Shown: piece after piece, positions 11,663-21,898 of the stretch
How positions within the stretch are numbered: position 1 is the first letter of the stretch
Layout: each line of letters begins with the position of its first letter
Assembly (NCBI GenBank): GCA_026874595.1
Contig: CM049311.1
Coordinates: forward strand, 50,223,676 to 50,287,675
Source of the DNA: Sipunculus nudus
Lineage: Eukaryota > Annelida > Sipuncula > Golfingiida > Sipunculidae
Direction of reading: 5' to 3'
DNA length: 64,000 nt
The notes under the pieces: model-generated
What the model was told of the DNA's origin: nothing
Databases searched by the model: none
Seen by the model: the letters and a program-made list of their open reading frames with translations, nothing else
Translations under genes and position numbers: made by a program

Positions 11663-11779
11663 ATTAGCCGTGCGACCCCACGCTTAATTAACGCCGCCTG
11701 ACTTGCGTAAGGATGAGACATTGGGACGACGGTGCCCTCTACCGGCTCTCGTCTTCATTAAATGATCCCCGCCTTGGCC
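11663..11779 (+). repeat. 117-bp fragment of the U1-array spacer inside LINE sequence
   Basis: The fragment aligns without gaps to unit positions 33309-33425 with about six substitutions (roughly 95% identity), in the same orientation relative to the LINEs as the array has. It lies between the ORF1 start of copy C and the ORF1 C-terminal part of copy D. It shows that U1-unit sequence once extended through this locus, or that recombination joined array and LINE DNA. Confidence 0.88.
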
Positions 11780-12601
11780 TCTTTCGTTTCAGCTTCTTCT
11801 TCCGGTACCACGATTTCCAGTGGCGGGAAAGGATCATCATCGGAGCCTTCGGTAAGTTTGTCTGTCACACCTGTCGCACCACGAACATCGGTCACCATAC
11901 CTGTTGTATCATCGTCGGTTGGGACATATTGATGGCTAGCGACATCTGTTGGCGGTGTCTGTTCTCTATTCACAGATTCCGGGCAATCTCTTTGCATATG
12001 TCCCTCTTGCTTACACCTCCAACAAATATTTCGTTTACCTTTTTACCTCAAGTACGTCACATATCTTCTATTGTCATAACACAACTGGATTCTATCTGGC
12101 AAGTCTTTCGATACGAACAGCAGGATTTCCCTATTCAACATCGGGAGCTCGGTGCCCTGCCAAACTTAATTCCTGCAAGCTTTCAACACATGGCCGAAAT
12201 CACGAAACTTGTATGTGACACACTCGTGAGGAACGTCCAGCGGCAGACCGCGTAGCGATACCCAGACTGGTTTGTTTGTTTCAGCCATTTGAGCCGGTCA
12301 GGTTACACCAATACATTGCACACCTTCTATAGCGACGCCCTCGGCTGATTCCTTGCTATCGAAGACAATTTGCAGCTTGGATCCGGAGATCGAGTGAGCA
12401 GCCACAAGGATCTCTTTATAATGTTCAACAAGCGATTTCACCACATCGTTCATCTCTCTTGGCACAAAGGTATGATTGCAGACCACAGATCTTTCGGCAT
12501 GGTGGAGGTTACTAATCCTGGTTGGGGGGCGCGAAGTCCCCCCAGCCCACGGATTAGGTGATGTCATCTGATGAAATACCTACTTGGATAAATGAGAAGA
12601 A
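11780..12601 (-). mobile_element. LINE copy D, ORF1 part with 5' end
   Basis: The ORF1 N-terminus lies at the right (NPWAGGTSRPPTRISNLHH, 12298-12567). A stop and frameshifts follow, with the knuckle region at about 12000 (complement of tgtttacacctccaa) and an acidic tail (DPFPPLEIVVPEEE, 11758-11860). The 5' UTR ends about 12590-12601, where an 18-nt piece of U1 target follows. The left end is broken at the 117-bp spacer fragment, so ORF2 is absent. Confidence 0.8.
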
Positions 12602-12619
12602 CCGTCTTGCTGATCACGG
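12602..12619 (-). other. U1 target-site remnant between LINE copies E and D
   Basis: The minus strand reads CCGTGATCAGCAAGACGG, 17 of 18 matches to U1 nt 25-42. It directly follows the A-rich 3' tail of copy E. It is the 3' flank of copy E and at the same time the 5' flank of copy D, as expected for two insertions into one U1 target. Confidence 0.85.
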
Positions 12620-13142
12620 TTTTTGTTTTGTATTGTTTTATTAAAATCAAATTATATACATTCGTGTATCGTACATTTAACCTAAACAAACATAAACCCA
12701 GATCACCCTAACCCACTAACTGCAACATGCATACCTTACTACGTAAGGTCAACGTGTAACTTTTCCCTCAACGCGACCTAATGGCGAAACACTAAACTAC
12801 TTATCTAAATACATTTTTCCTTTAACAGTCTGAATGATCAAAGAAAAAATATATATACCTCATCCCTGAAAATCCATGACAAATAAAAAGAAAAGGCAAA
12901 TTTAAACATAAATTGCTTCTACCTACATACTCCAAAACAAATGGATTATATCTTAACTGAAAGTTTAAACTGTTCATCTACCGAACACAAAGACTCTTAT
13001 GGCACCATAACTTTATAAATTGACTTTTATCTATATCCCCTTTCTGTATACATCAAACATGCTCCTCTCTCTAATATGATTAATCACAATATTCTTAAAG
13101 AAAGAAATAGAATTTAACGGTTTAGATGTAATACTGCGATTC

Positions 13143-15074
13143 CTATTGATCCATAACACGTTTTCCTACACATACTAAAAAGTCTAATATCTGAATACAT
13201 GTTTTTGGTAAATCCTTCCATCTGTAGCCAAAACCCAAACATACAACATATATATTTAACTTAACCGGTTTACCTGCAATTTTGTGAAACAATGGATTTA
13301 TCTCAACCCAAAATTTAAAGGCTGACACAAAATATGTAGATTGGTTTCAATTTCTTCACAAATATGACACAAATTTGATTCTACTAATTTACATCTCATT
13401 AGATAGTCATTCGTAGGTAAAACTAAATGTAAAAATTTCCAATAAACATCCATTAGGTATCTGTCATTTAATTTTTTATAACAATTCTTAAAGACATGTT
13501 TCACCTGTAATTCTTCCTCAAATATACGTCTCCATTTACCGATACAGTTTGGTTCACAAACATCAATTAAAAATAAGTATAAAGATTTTGTTGTAAATTT
13601 ACTAGATTCCAAGCATTTCCCAGTCCCTAAATCTATCACATAATTCATAGTATAAGTAGTTTCCGAACCTCGTCTTAAGAACGATAATCCATTCCGAGGG
13701 AAAACATGCAACTAAATTTCTGTATCTCGTTCTATACCAATCGGTTTGTGGGATTTTATAAACAGCTACAACATCTTCAAATCTATGGAAATATCCTATT
13801 CTTCTATTCCATATATGTCTGACTAATAAGCAACAATTTCGTATAAATTCTTTAAACATAAAAGTCTTTCCGTTATCAGTAATGACTTGGGAATTTAAAA
13901 ATAACACCTGATTCAATACTGAACTCTTATTAGGAACATCTATCTTATTTACAATTTTTAATTTCTTACAAGTTTTAAGAACCTCTTTATATATGAACGG
14001 TTGATCTTTGCAATTCTTACTATTAATATCATAATCACATTGTAAAATGTATTTTCCAAAGTTTACTCCTTTATATAGTCCTAAAAAATATTCTGTCATA
14101 ACACGGCACTTGTGATCCACATGTAGTACCTTGAATAACCAATTTACTATTTGTGCACAAACCTTTGCTGATATTTTAACTAAACCTTGTCCTCCTTGAT
14201 CTTTTACCAAATATAATACATCTTTTTTCACCCAATGCTTCTTAAAGTCCCAGAAGAAATTTAACAAAATGGTTTCTATTTTCTCACTTACCCAATAAGG
14301 CATATATATAATCTGAGAGTAATACCAAATAACACTCGAAACAATAGAGTTGGCCACCACTAATTTTCCAGTATATGTAAGTTTTCGTTGAGCCCATAAA
14401 TATAGAGTGTTTTGGAACTTAATAATCTTCGAATCCCAATTCAACTTAGTTACATCTTCATTTCCAAAATAATAACCTAGAACTTTTATATATTTAGACG
14501 TCCATGCGATATTTCCTGGTGTATCCCCTCGACCCACATTACTACCCAACCATAAGCCTACCGTTTTTTCTTTGTTCATTTTTGCTCCAGACGCGCTCTG
14601 AAAAATATTTAAAACATTAAAACATTCATGAATAGAATCCACATCAGATATAAATATAGTAGTATCGTCCGCATATTGGGCGATTTTAGTTTCACTTTTA
14701 TCAGGTAAAGTAATACCATTTATTTTAGGATTGTTCCTTATTAAATTTGCCAATGTTTCAACTACTATTACATATAATAACGGACTTAAAGGGCAACCTT
14801 GTCTAGTACCTCTATGTAATTTAAAGAAGGATGATAAATGTCCGTTCATTTTCAGGCAACTTTGTGCATCTGTATAACATAAATGAATCCACGATATAAT
14901 ATCCGGTCCAAACCCATAGTGCTTTAAACATTTAAACAGAAAATTCCAACTTATTCTATCGAATGCTTTTTCTTGATCTAAACAAATTATAGCTCCTGGT
15001 AATTTCATAAACTTCATATAATAAATGATATCTCTTACTAAACTAGCAGTCTGAAATATAGACCGTCCTTTCAC
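13143..15074 (-). pseudogene. LINE copy E reverse transcriptase and C-terminal domain
   Basis: The main open part (13602-15074, 490 codons) carries RT blocks QEKAFDRISWNFLFKCL, RGTRQGCPLSPLLYVI and IAQYADDTTIF (catalytic ADD), then ASGAKMNKEKTVGLWLG and the Tx1/L1-type C-terminal extension. The remainder continues in another frame (13298-13711) with the zinc motif CHICEEIETNLHILC. The first RT motifs are deleted. The QYADD and GCPLSP motifs themselves are unchanged. Confidence 0.85.
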
Positions 15075-15979
15075 TGAACACGTTTGATCTGGTTTTTGAT
15101 CACGTTTTTAATTTCCTGTTTCCCTAAATCCCACCACTTCAATATATCATTATAATAATATGACTGTAACTTCCAATATTTCCAAAATTCTGTTATCATA
15201 TCAGTATACTTTTCATCAGATAAAACCTTTGCATTAAAATGCCAATAACCTGGGCCGGTCTTTACAGTATTACATTCAATAGTAAAAAGCGTACAATCAT
15301 GATCCGATAAAATGTTTCTAACAATTTTACAATATTTAAATTTAAGCGTACGACTAACATAGATTCTATCGATTCTAGTGTGAATGTTCAAAGTCATATT
15401 ATGGTACGTAAATCTTTTATCTTCTGGATTCAAGCGAAATGCATCTTCTAACATATACTTATTTTTTAAAACCATTAGATCATTTACCCCGATTAGGCAG
15501 TCCTTTAAATTGGTACTACCTTCTTGTTTGTCTTTGTGTAAGTCTTCAATAAAATTAAAATCTCCCAGCAAGATTACAGGACACTTGTTGATGTCAGTCG
15601 ATAATACATAATTAGACACATTTTTTATGAAACTTCTTCTTTCTCCTTTTTTTGTTGGACAATAAATATTAATAATATTAAAACACAATTTTTCAATGGA
15701 TAAAACAATACTTACAAGTTTTCCTGCTGAATCAGTAAGACATTGGGTAGTCCCAGCCTCAAGTGTATTCGAGACGCATATCGCCGTACCATTCTGACGA
15801 TTAAAACACTCACTGAAATAGAATTTACCTTCCCAAGATTTCGAAATATTGATATAATCATTTGAAACCAGAAAAGTCTCTTGCAAACATAAAATATCAA
15901 TTTTGTGCTGTCTCACATATTGTAACACTGAGTCCTGTTTACTTTTCACATTAAGTCCTCTAATATTTAAACTTGCCAC
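15071..15979 (-). CDS. LINE copy E ORF2 N-terminal endonuclease (truncated)
   Basis: An intact apurinic-type endonuclease domain of about 230 residues with all main motifs: SLNIRGLN (Asn), LCLQETF (catalytic Glu), VILLGDFNF (Asp and Asn), RIDRIYVS and LSDHDC (the Asp-His pair). The start is an ATG at 15979 (MASLNIRGLN). This domain makes the first-strand nick in target-primed reverse transcription and is expected to decide target choice. The frame ends after the deletion joint (IKRVQ), so any product would be endonuclease only. Confidence 0.8.
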   Translation of the reverse strand: MASLNIRGLNVKSKQDSVLQYVRQHKIDILCLQETFLVSNDYINISKSWEGKFYFSECFNRQNGTAICVSNTLEAGTTQCLTDSAGKLVSIVLSIEKLCFNIINIYCPTKKGERRSFIKNVSNYVLSTDINKCPVILLGDFNFIEDLHKDKQEGSTNLKDCLIGVNDLMVLKNKYMLEDAFRLNPEDKRFTYHNMTLNIHTRIDRIYVSRTLKFKYCKIVRNILSDHDCTLFTIECNTVKTGPGYWHFNAKVLSDEKYTDMITEFWKYWKLQSYYYNDILKWWDLGKQEIKNVIKNQIKRVQ

Positions 15980-16077
15980 ATTGAAGAGTCCGACAAGTAC
16001 TAGTAAAAAGAAACATTTACGATGGAATATCCGACATAGAAGGATCCTCTAATCGTGGTCCAGGGGCAGGCAGCCGG

Positions 16078-17016
16078 TCATCTTGGGGGGGGGGGGGGGG
16101 GGGGTCGTACCATAGTCATAGTCCGAGGTCGATTCTGAATGCTATCCTCCGATGATGAAACGGATAGTCTGGGTTTTCTTTGGGACGGCAGTTCCGGTTG
16201 TGATGTGGGCATCTCTGTATCGGCGTCTTCGTCAATGACAAGACGCGATTCACTCTCACTATCACTGTCACATGCGAGATCATCACGGATCGTATTTGCG
16301 TGCTGTTCAGTATCAAGATCGCTTTGTTCTGGGCCTGACTGGCTTAGCGGCTCCTCTTGACGTATCTCCATGTTATGTAGACCATCAGCATTATCTGCTA
16401 TGGGTAAGTTCTGTGCCGAGCGTCTTTCTGGGCATTCCCGCTGGAGATGGCCGTCCTGTTTGCAAACCCAGCATGTTCGCAATTTTCCTTTGTGGCGAAT
16501 ATAAGCTACAAAACGTTTTCGTTCGTGCCACAACTGCAATCTGTCTGGCAAGTCTTTACGGATCAACATCAGAATCTCTCGATCGAGCATCGGTAGATCA
16601 GTCCCTGGCCATCGCTTATTTCGGCAACTTTTCAGAATCTTGCCATGGTCACGTAACGCGTGTGTGACCAAATCGTGTGGAACGTCCAAAGGGAGACCCC
16701 TAAGTGAGACCCATGTCGGTTTGTTATTCTCTGCTAAGCTTGTATCTAACGTTCTGCCCAGGCATTGGACCCGCTCCACGGCGACGTTCTCGGCATCCTC
16801 AGTGGTCTTAAAGACCAACTGTAACGTAGTAGCAGACATGGCATGAGCCGCTCTCAAACTGTCTCCGTACAGGTGTACTAACTCTTGTATAGCAAGGTTG
16901 ACCTCAACGTTGACAAATTCATGGACACAAACAACGGACGTTTCGGGATGATGAATGTTGCTAACCAGGGTGGAGGGAGGACGTGTCCCCCCATCCCAGG
17001 GGTTAGTTGGTGGCAT
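16078..17016 (-). CDS. LINE copy E ORF1 protein
   Basis: 312 codons from ATG 17016 (MPPTNPWDGG). It contains an N-terminal proline/tryptophan segment, an RRM-like region around residues 30-160 (WVSLRGLPLDVPHDLVTHAL, then MLDREILMLIRKDLPDRLQ), one CCHC knuckle (CWVCKQDGHLQREC, about residues 178-191) and an acidic, Ser-rich tail. ORF1 proteins of this kind bind element RNA. The reading frame ends in a run of 20 G (16085-16104), read as Pro codons, which may have altered the natural C-terminus. The protein appears otherwise open. Confidence 0.8.
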   Translation of the reverse strand: MPPTNPWDGGTRPPSTLVSNIHHPETSVVCVHEFVNVEVNLAIQELVHLYGDSLRAAHAMSATTLQLVFKTTEDAENVAVERVQCLGRTLDTSLAENNKPTWVSLRGLPLDVPHDLVTHALRDHGKILKSCRNKRWPGTDLPMLDREILMLIRKDLPDRLQLWHERKRFVAYIRHKGKLRTCWVCKQDGHLQRECPERRSAQNLPIADNADGLHNMEIRQEEPLSQSGPEQSDLDTEQHANTIRDDLACDSDSESESRLVIDEDADTEMPTSQPELPSQRKPRLSVSSSEDSIQNRPRTMTMVRPPPPPPPR

Positions 17017-17059
17017 CTTCCGATGAAATTACTCACTAAGCTAGAGAACGGTTTTTTTT

Positions 17060-18450
17060 ATATTGTTTATTAAAATCGAATAGATATACAATCAAATATA
17101 CATACAAATCACCAACACCATGGTGCATATTAACCAAAATACAAATACAAAGTTATACATATATTCATCTACAATATCCATATACACCTGTATATATACA
17201 TCTACCTACACCTAAACATATATACATGCATATACATACACTCACACATACATATATAAACATATATATACACACGCATTTGAACGATAGGGCCAATATA
17301 AGAGCAACAAAGGAGAATATCAATTCGAAATCTGGAGCCTGAAATAGAAAGTGTTTCAATACTAAACCTGGGAGAAAAAAAAAGGTAAAATATGTTTACC
17401 ATAGGCGAAGTAGTTAAAATAAACCATAAGGATACACTGAAAGACACTCAGTCAACCTGCATATGAGTAAAAATCGATATTGGCAACCTATTTTACTAAT
17501 GACCCTTATCGCCATCTGGCAGTAAACAATGTAACTAAACTCATAAACCAAATTATTTTAGATAGACGCATGGTAATATTAAAAACCAACCCCACGGTCT
17601 TGGTTTGCTCTTGGCAAACACCTTGTGTATGCACAGGCGAACGGACGAACGTACGGACGAACATGGCATATAATATTCAGACGCACGGACTGCAATATTG
17701 TCAATTAATGTAGACGGACGAATATAGTCGAATCAAATCAAATCTTATCTTTAATAAATTGAGCGTCAGACTACAACAAACCAACGCCCTCTAGCGCTCA
17801 ACTTGACTCAAAATCAAGGTAACTAATTGTTACCATACCCATATACCATGAGACACCTCCTGGCGTTATTTGAGTGAACTATTTTAGTCAATCTACTACA
17901 TATATATATACACACATATACATATATATATATATGCACACACATACATATACCAATGTATATACACACACCCAACTAACGGACATGTGTGCAATTGATT
18001 GAACAATTTTATGGAAGCAGAGAGTTCAAACGAAGAAAAGAGAAGAGAATATGGAGAATATGGAGAAAGGACGAGACGTATAAACTGTTAACTCTAAAGT
18101 CGTAGTTACGAGTAGATGTTAGAGACAAACTGGTTCCCATAGGTCACCTGGCTCAAAATCAAGGTAGCTATTGTTACCAAACCTGTTTACCATCAAGCGC
18201 CACCTGGCATTATTTAAATGAACTAGTTTAATCGATCTACCTCAGGTAAAAGGGAAGATTATATATATATATATATATCTATATACATACTTAACAGGCG
18301 TGTGAGCGGTTGGTTAAACCATCATGTGAATGCAAAGAGTAAGGGAAGGAAAGAAGAAGAGATAGAGAAAGAAAGAGACATATAAACTATTAACTCCATG
18401 ATCATATCAGTATCCGTAGTTTCTGTTTAACACCTAGTGTACATAATACG
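17060..18450 (-). repeat. copy F 3' UTR with duplicated ~110-bp block and TA/CA microsatellites
   Basis: Two diverged copies of one block lie at about 17800-17895 and 18140-18242 (both contain CTCAAAATCAAGGTA, a GTTACCA run, then CACCTGGC and TTATTT). A third relative lies in copy H at about 23925-24030. The TA/CA-rich stretches (17200-17275, 17900-17970, 18258-18285) are microsatellite-like. No gene is seen. Confidence 0.65.
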
Positions 18451-18461
18451 TCATTTAAACA

Positions 18462-20918
18462 CTAAAATTGTCTAAATCGATCCAAATTCTCGTTCCCTTT
18501 TGAAATGAAATATTCTTCCTTAATTCTGCTACGTATCATATTTCTTACAAAGGCTAACGGTTGCAGGGGAGTACCTATAATAGTCTGATTCCTATTTTTC
18601 CATAGAACATATTTAGCAGTATACAATATAAAGTTACACAACAAGATACAATAATCGGACATAACCTTATGTTTATGGTCGAAGCCAAAACATATTGTAA
18701 AAAGATTCAGACGAACAGGTTTGCTAACAATTCTATTAAACCAATCATTAATACCAATCCATAAGTTAAACGCTACCTGACACTCCGAGAACACATGTAA
18801 GTTTGATTCTTTACAATTGCAAACTGAACAAGAGTCATCGCTTAAAATTTAACATTTAAATAGATAGTCTTTAGTTGGTAAAACCAAATGCAGGAATCTC
18901 CAATTTATATCCAACTGATATCGATCATTTAAATTCTTATAACAATTCTGGAATATGTGTTTAACTTGTAACTCGTTATTGAATATAGTCTTCCATTTCT
19001 TCATACAATTAGGTTCTGATTCTTTCAACAAGGAACTATATAATAACTTAGTAGTGAAATTCATACATTCAATAAACTTAACATGACTTATCTGAATTCC
19101 ATATGATAAACTAAACGGTGCTTCTCGTCCTCTACGGAGAACAGAAACCCAGGTTGAAGGTATACTATTTAATAGTTTACCGTATTTTGATTCTAACCAT
19201 TCTGAAAAAGAGATATTAAAGCGCATACATATATCTCTATATCTATAAAAGTAGCCAATTCTCCTATTCCATATATCTTTTACTTTTTTACAACCTTTCA
19301 ACATAAATTCTTTAATTAAATAAGGCTTCTCGTTATCATCGACAATCTTACTATTCAAAAACAACAATTCATCTAAAACGACGCTCTTATTGAATGGTTC
19401 GCATTTAGGAACAATATTAAGTTTGGGGCACCCTTTTAACATTTCTTTATATGTAAGTGGTTGACCTTTACAATTAACGGACGTGACTTTATAGGTACAT
19501 CTCAATATATCAAATCCAAAATTCAAATCTTTGTGCAGCCCGATAAAATAATTTGCTAAATCTCGACACTTGTGATTTGTATTCAAAACATTAAAAAGCC
19601 ACTTAACTCTCTGTGCCTGCACTTTATCTTTAACACTTACAAGGTTTTGCCCACCTTTTTCTCTTGGCAACACGATAACATCTTTACTCACCAAGGGTTT
19701 TTTATAATTCCACAAAAAATTCAATAACAATCTTTCAAATTTGTCACATGCCCAATCTGGTAATGGGATGACATATGATGAATACCAAATCATACTAGAA
19801 ACAATAGAATTAGATATAACCACTTTACCTGTGTTTGTCAGGTCCCTCTGTCCCCACAAATGCAAAATATTCTGGAACTTCTTAATTTTTGGATCCCAAT
19901 TTATCTTCAATGTATTCACGTTTCCTAAATACAAACCCAACACTTTAACATAATCAGACTTCCACATAATGTTACACGGACCTTGATCCCTCCCTGTCCA
20001 CTTACCCAACCACAAACCTTCTGTTTTCTCCAAATTGATTTTAGCCCAAGATGCGCCCTGAAAAACATTTAAAAGTTTAAAACATCTGTCGATGGATGGA
20101 ATATCAGATAAAAATAGAGTAGTATCATCAGCATATTGTGAAAATCGTAGTTCATTGTTACCAGGTAATATAATTCCGTTATTATATTTATCTTTTCTAA
20201 TTGTATTGGCCATCAGCTCAGCTACGATTACATATAACAAAGGACTTAGGGGGCACTCCTGTCTGGTGCCCCTATGCAAATAAAAAAAAGATGACATAAA
20301 CCCATTAATCTTTAAGCAACTCTGCACATCACTGTAACATAATTTAATCCACTTAATGAAATCAGATCCAAACCCAAAACTTTCTAAACATTTAAACATA
20401 AAATCCCAATCTAATCTGTCAAAAGCCTTTTCTTGATCTAAACATACTAACGCTCCAGGCAAATGTTTTAAATTCATGTAATCGATAACATCTCGTACGA
20501 GGAAAGCACTTTGAAAAATAGACCGACCTTTAATTGAGCAAGTTTGATCAATATTAATAATTTTAGGAAGAACCGAACGTAACCTATGGCATAAACATTT
20601 CGTCAAGATCTCATAGTCAACATTAAGTAAAGCGATTGGTCTCCAATTTTTTAACAATTGTCGGTTCCCTTTTTTATGAATAATAGTGATGATACCTCGT
20701 CTCTGAGAGAGACATAAGTTACCGGTCTGGAAAGCATAGTTAAAAACATTCACTAAATCTGGCCCTAACAGTCCCCAGAAATGCTTATAGAAATCACACG
20801 TTAGGCCATCAAGACCCGGACTTTTCCCGCTTTTAAAGCTTTTTAACGCTTCGGTTGCTTCTCCAAAAGAAATTTCACCCTCACAACTGGAGGCGTCTGT
20901 TAACGGCAGTTTTAAAAC
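18462..20918 (-). pseudogene. LINE copy F reverse transcriptase and C-terminal domain
   Basis: Starting after the stop at 20919: CEGEISFGEATEAL, GLDGLTCDFYKHFW, LLNVDYEILTKCLC, QEKAFDRLDWDFMFKCL, RGTRQECPLSPLL, FSQYADDTTLFL and ASWAKINLEKTEGLWLG. The usual Gly of RQGCPLSP is Glu here and the Gly of ASGAK is Trp, both likely decay. A single stop (18849-18851) interrupts the C-terminal zinc region; the same frame resumes with NLHVFSECQVAF to 18462. Apart from stops, the length and order match copy G. Confidence 0.85.
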
Positions 20919-21674
20919 CTATGAATTTAAAAAGAAAAGTTCCGACGCTGTGTCCGTCGGTTCCTTTGAATAGAGACTTTTATAAAAGCTGACCCCCGTG
21001 TTAAGAATGCCTTTTGTATCCGAGTGCACATGTCCTTGTGAGTCTTCGAGTGCGTTTACGGTTCGCTGGACCCCCCTTTGTTTCTCTAACCCCAAGAAAA
21101 ATTTAGACAATCTTTCTCCCTGTTCCCTGTGCTGGATCTTACAGCGAATGGCAGCGGCCCTAGATTCCTTTTCATGAAAATCGTTAAGGTTATTTTGGAG
21201 AACTAAAAGCCCGTGCACGTTATTATTAGTACCCTGCTCGTGTCTGCTTAACTCTTCATTGTATTTTCGTTCTAAAAGTAACCGAGTACGCCGTTCGGCC
21301 TTCACCTTGAGTTTACAATAGGACCGAGTTATGTCTTTTATTTTAAGTTTCCCCATATCCCACCAAGTTAAAATATTATTATAATTATCTATCTGGCTTT
21401 GCCAGAATTTCCAAAATGAACATATAATCTCAATAATCTTGTCGTCTTGTAAGATAGATGCATTAAAGTGCCAGAAACCGGGGCCTCGTTTTATACGGCC
21501 CTGTAATTTAATAGTGATACAATCGTGGTCTGACAGTACGTTTCTTAATATTTTAGAATCTTTTACAATGATAGTACGACTGGTATATATTCGATCTATT
21601 CGGGTGTGTATGTTTAAGGATATGTTATGAAAGGTAACTTTTTGATAAATCTTTGATAAATTTGCGTCTTTCAC
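20919..21674 (-). pseudogene. LINE copy F endonuclease C-part and linker
   Basis: 251 codons: the endonuclease end (FHNISLNIHTRIDRIYTSR, NVLSDHDCITI), the WWDMGKLKIKDITR block, then the charged linker toward RT (KVKAERRTRLLLERKYNEEL, EKESRAAAIRCK, LSKFFLGLEKQRG). Upstream, the deletion near 21655 joins KGERRKF-type sequence to the YHNF-type strand, skipping the GDFN and RYLL blocks present in copies E and G. Confidence 0.82.
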
Positions 21675-21898
21675 CTTTGTTAGTTGGGCAATATACGTTT
21701 ATAAGATTAAAAACTAAGGAGCCAATTGATAAAACTATACTTACAATTCGCCCGGATGTATCATGTTTGAAATCTTTAATTTCGGCGTCAATATCACCAG
21801 CAATCCAGATCGAAGTACCAGCGTGGCGATTTGTGGAGCTAATGGAATAAAAGGTCCCCCCCCTATGATTTAGCTATAACGTTATAATCTGAAGAATA

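Larger units (their letters stand above)
12620..17048 (-). mobile_element. LINE copy E, near full length with internal ORF2 deletion
   Basis: The 3' tail is at 12620-12650 and the 3' UTR extends to about 12970. ORF2 runs to 15979, ORF1 is 16078-17016 and the 5' UTR ends at 17048. The ORF2 C-terminal part is frameshifted (13143-13328, 13298-13711, 13602-15074). An internal deletion of roughly 240 codons at about 15085-15105 removes the linker and the first RT blocks, joining the endonuclease end (WWDLGKQEIKN) to DQTCSVKGRS; both sides share GATCAAA at the break. The 5' end abuts only CCG before the tail of copy F. Confidence 0.88.
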
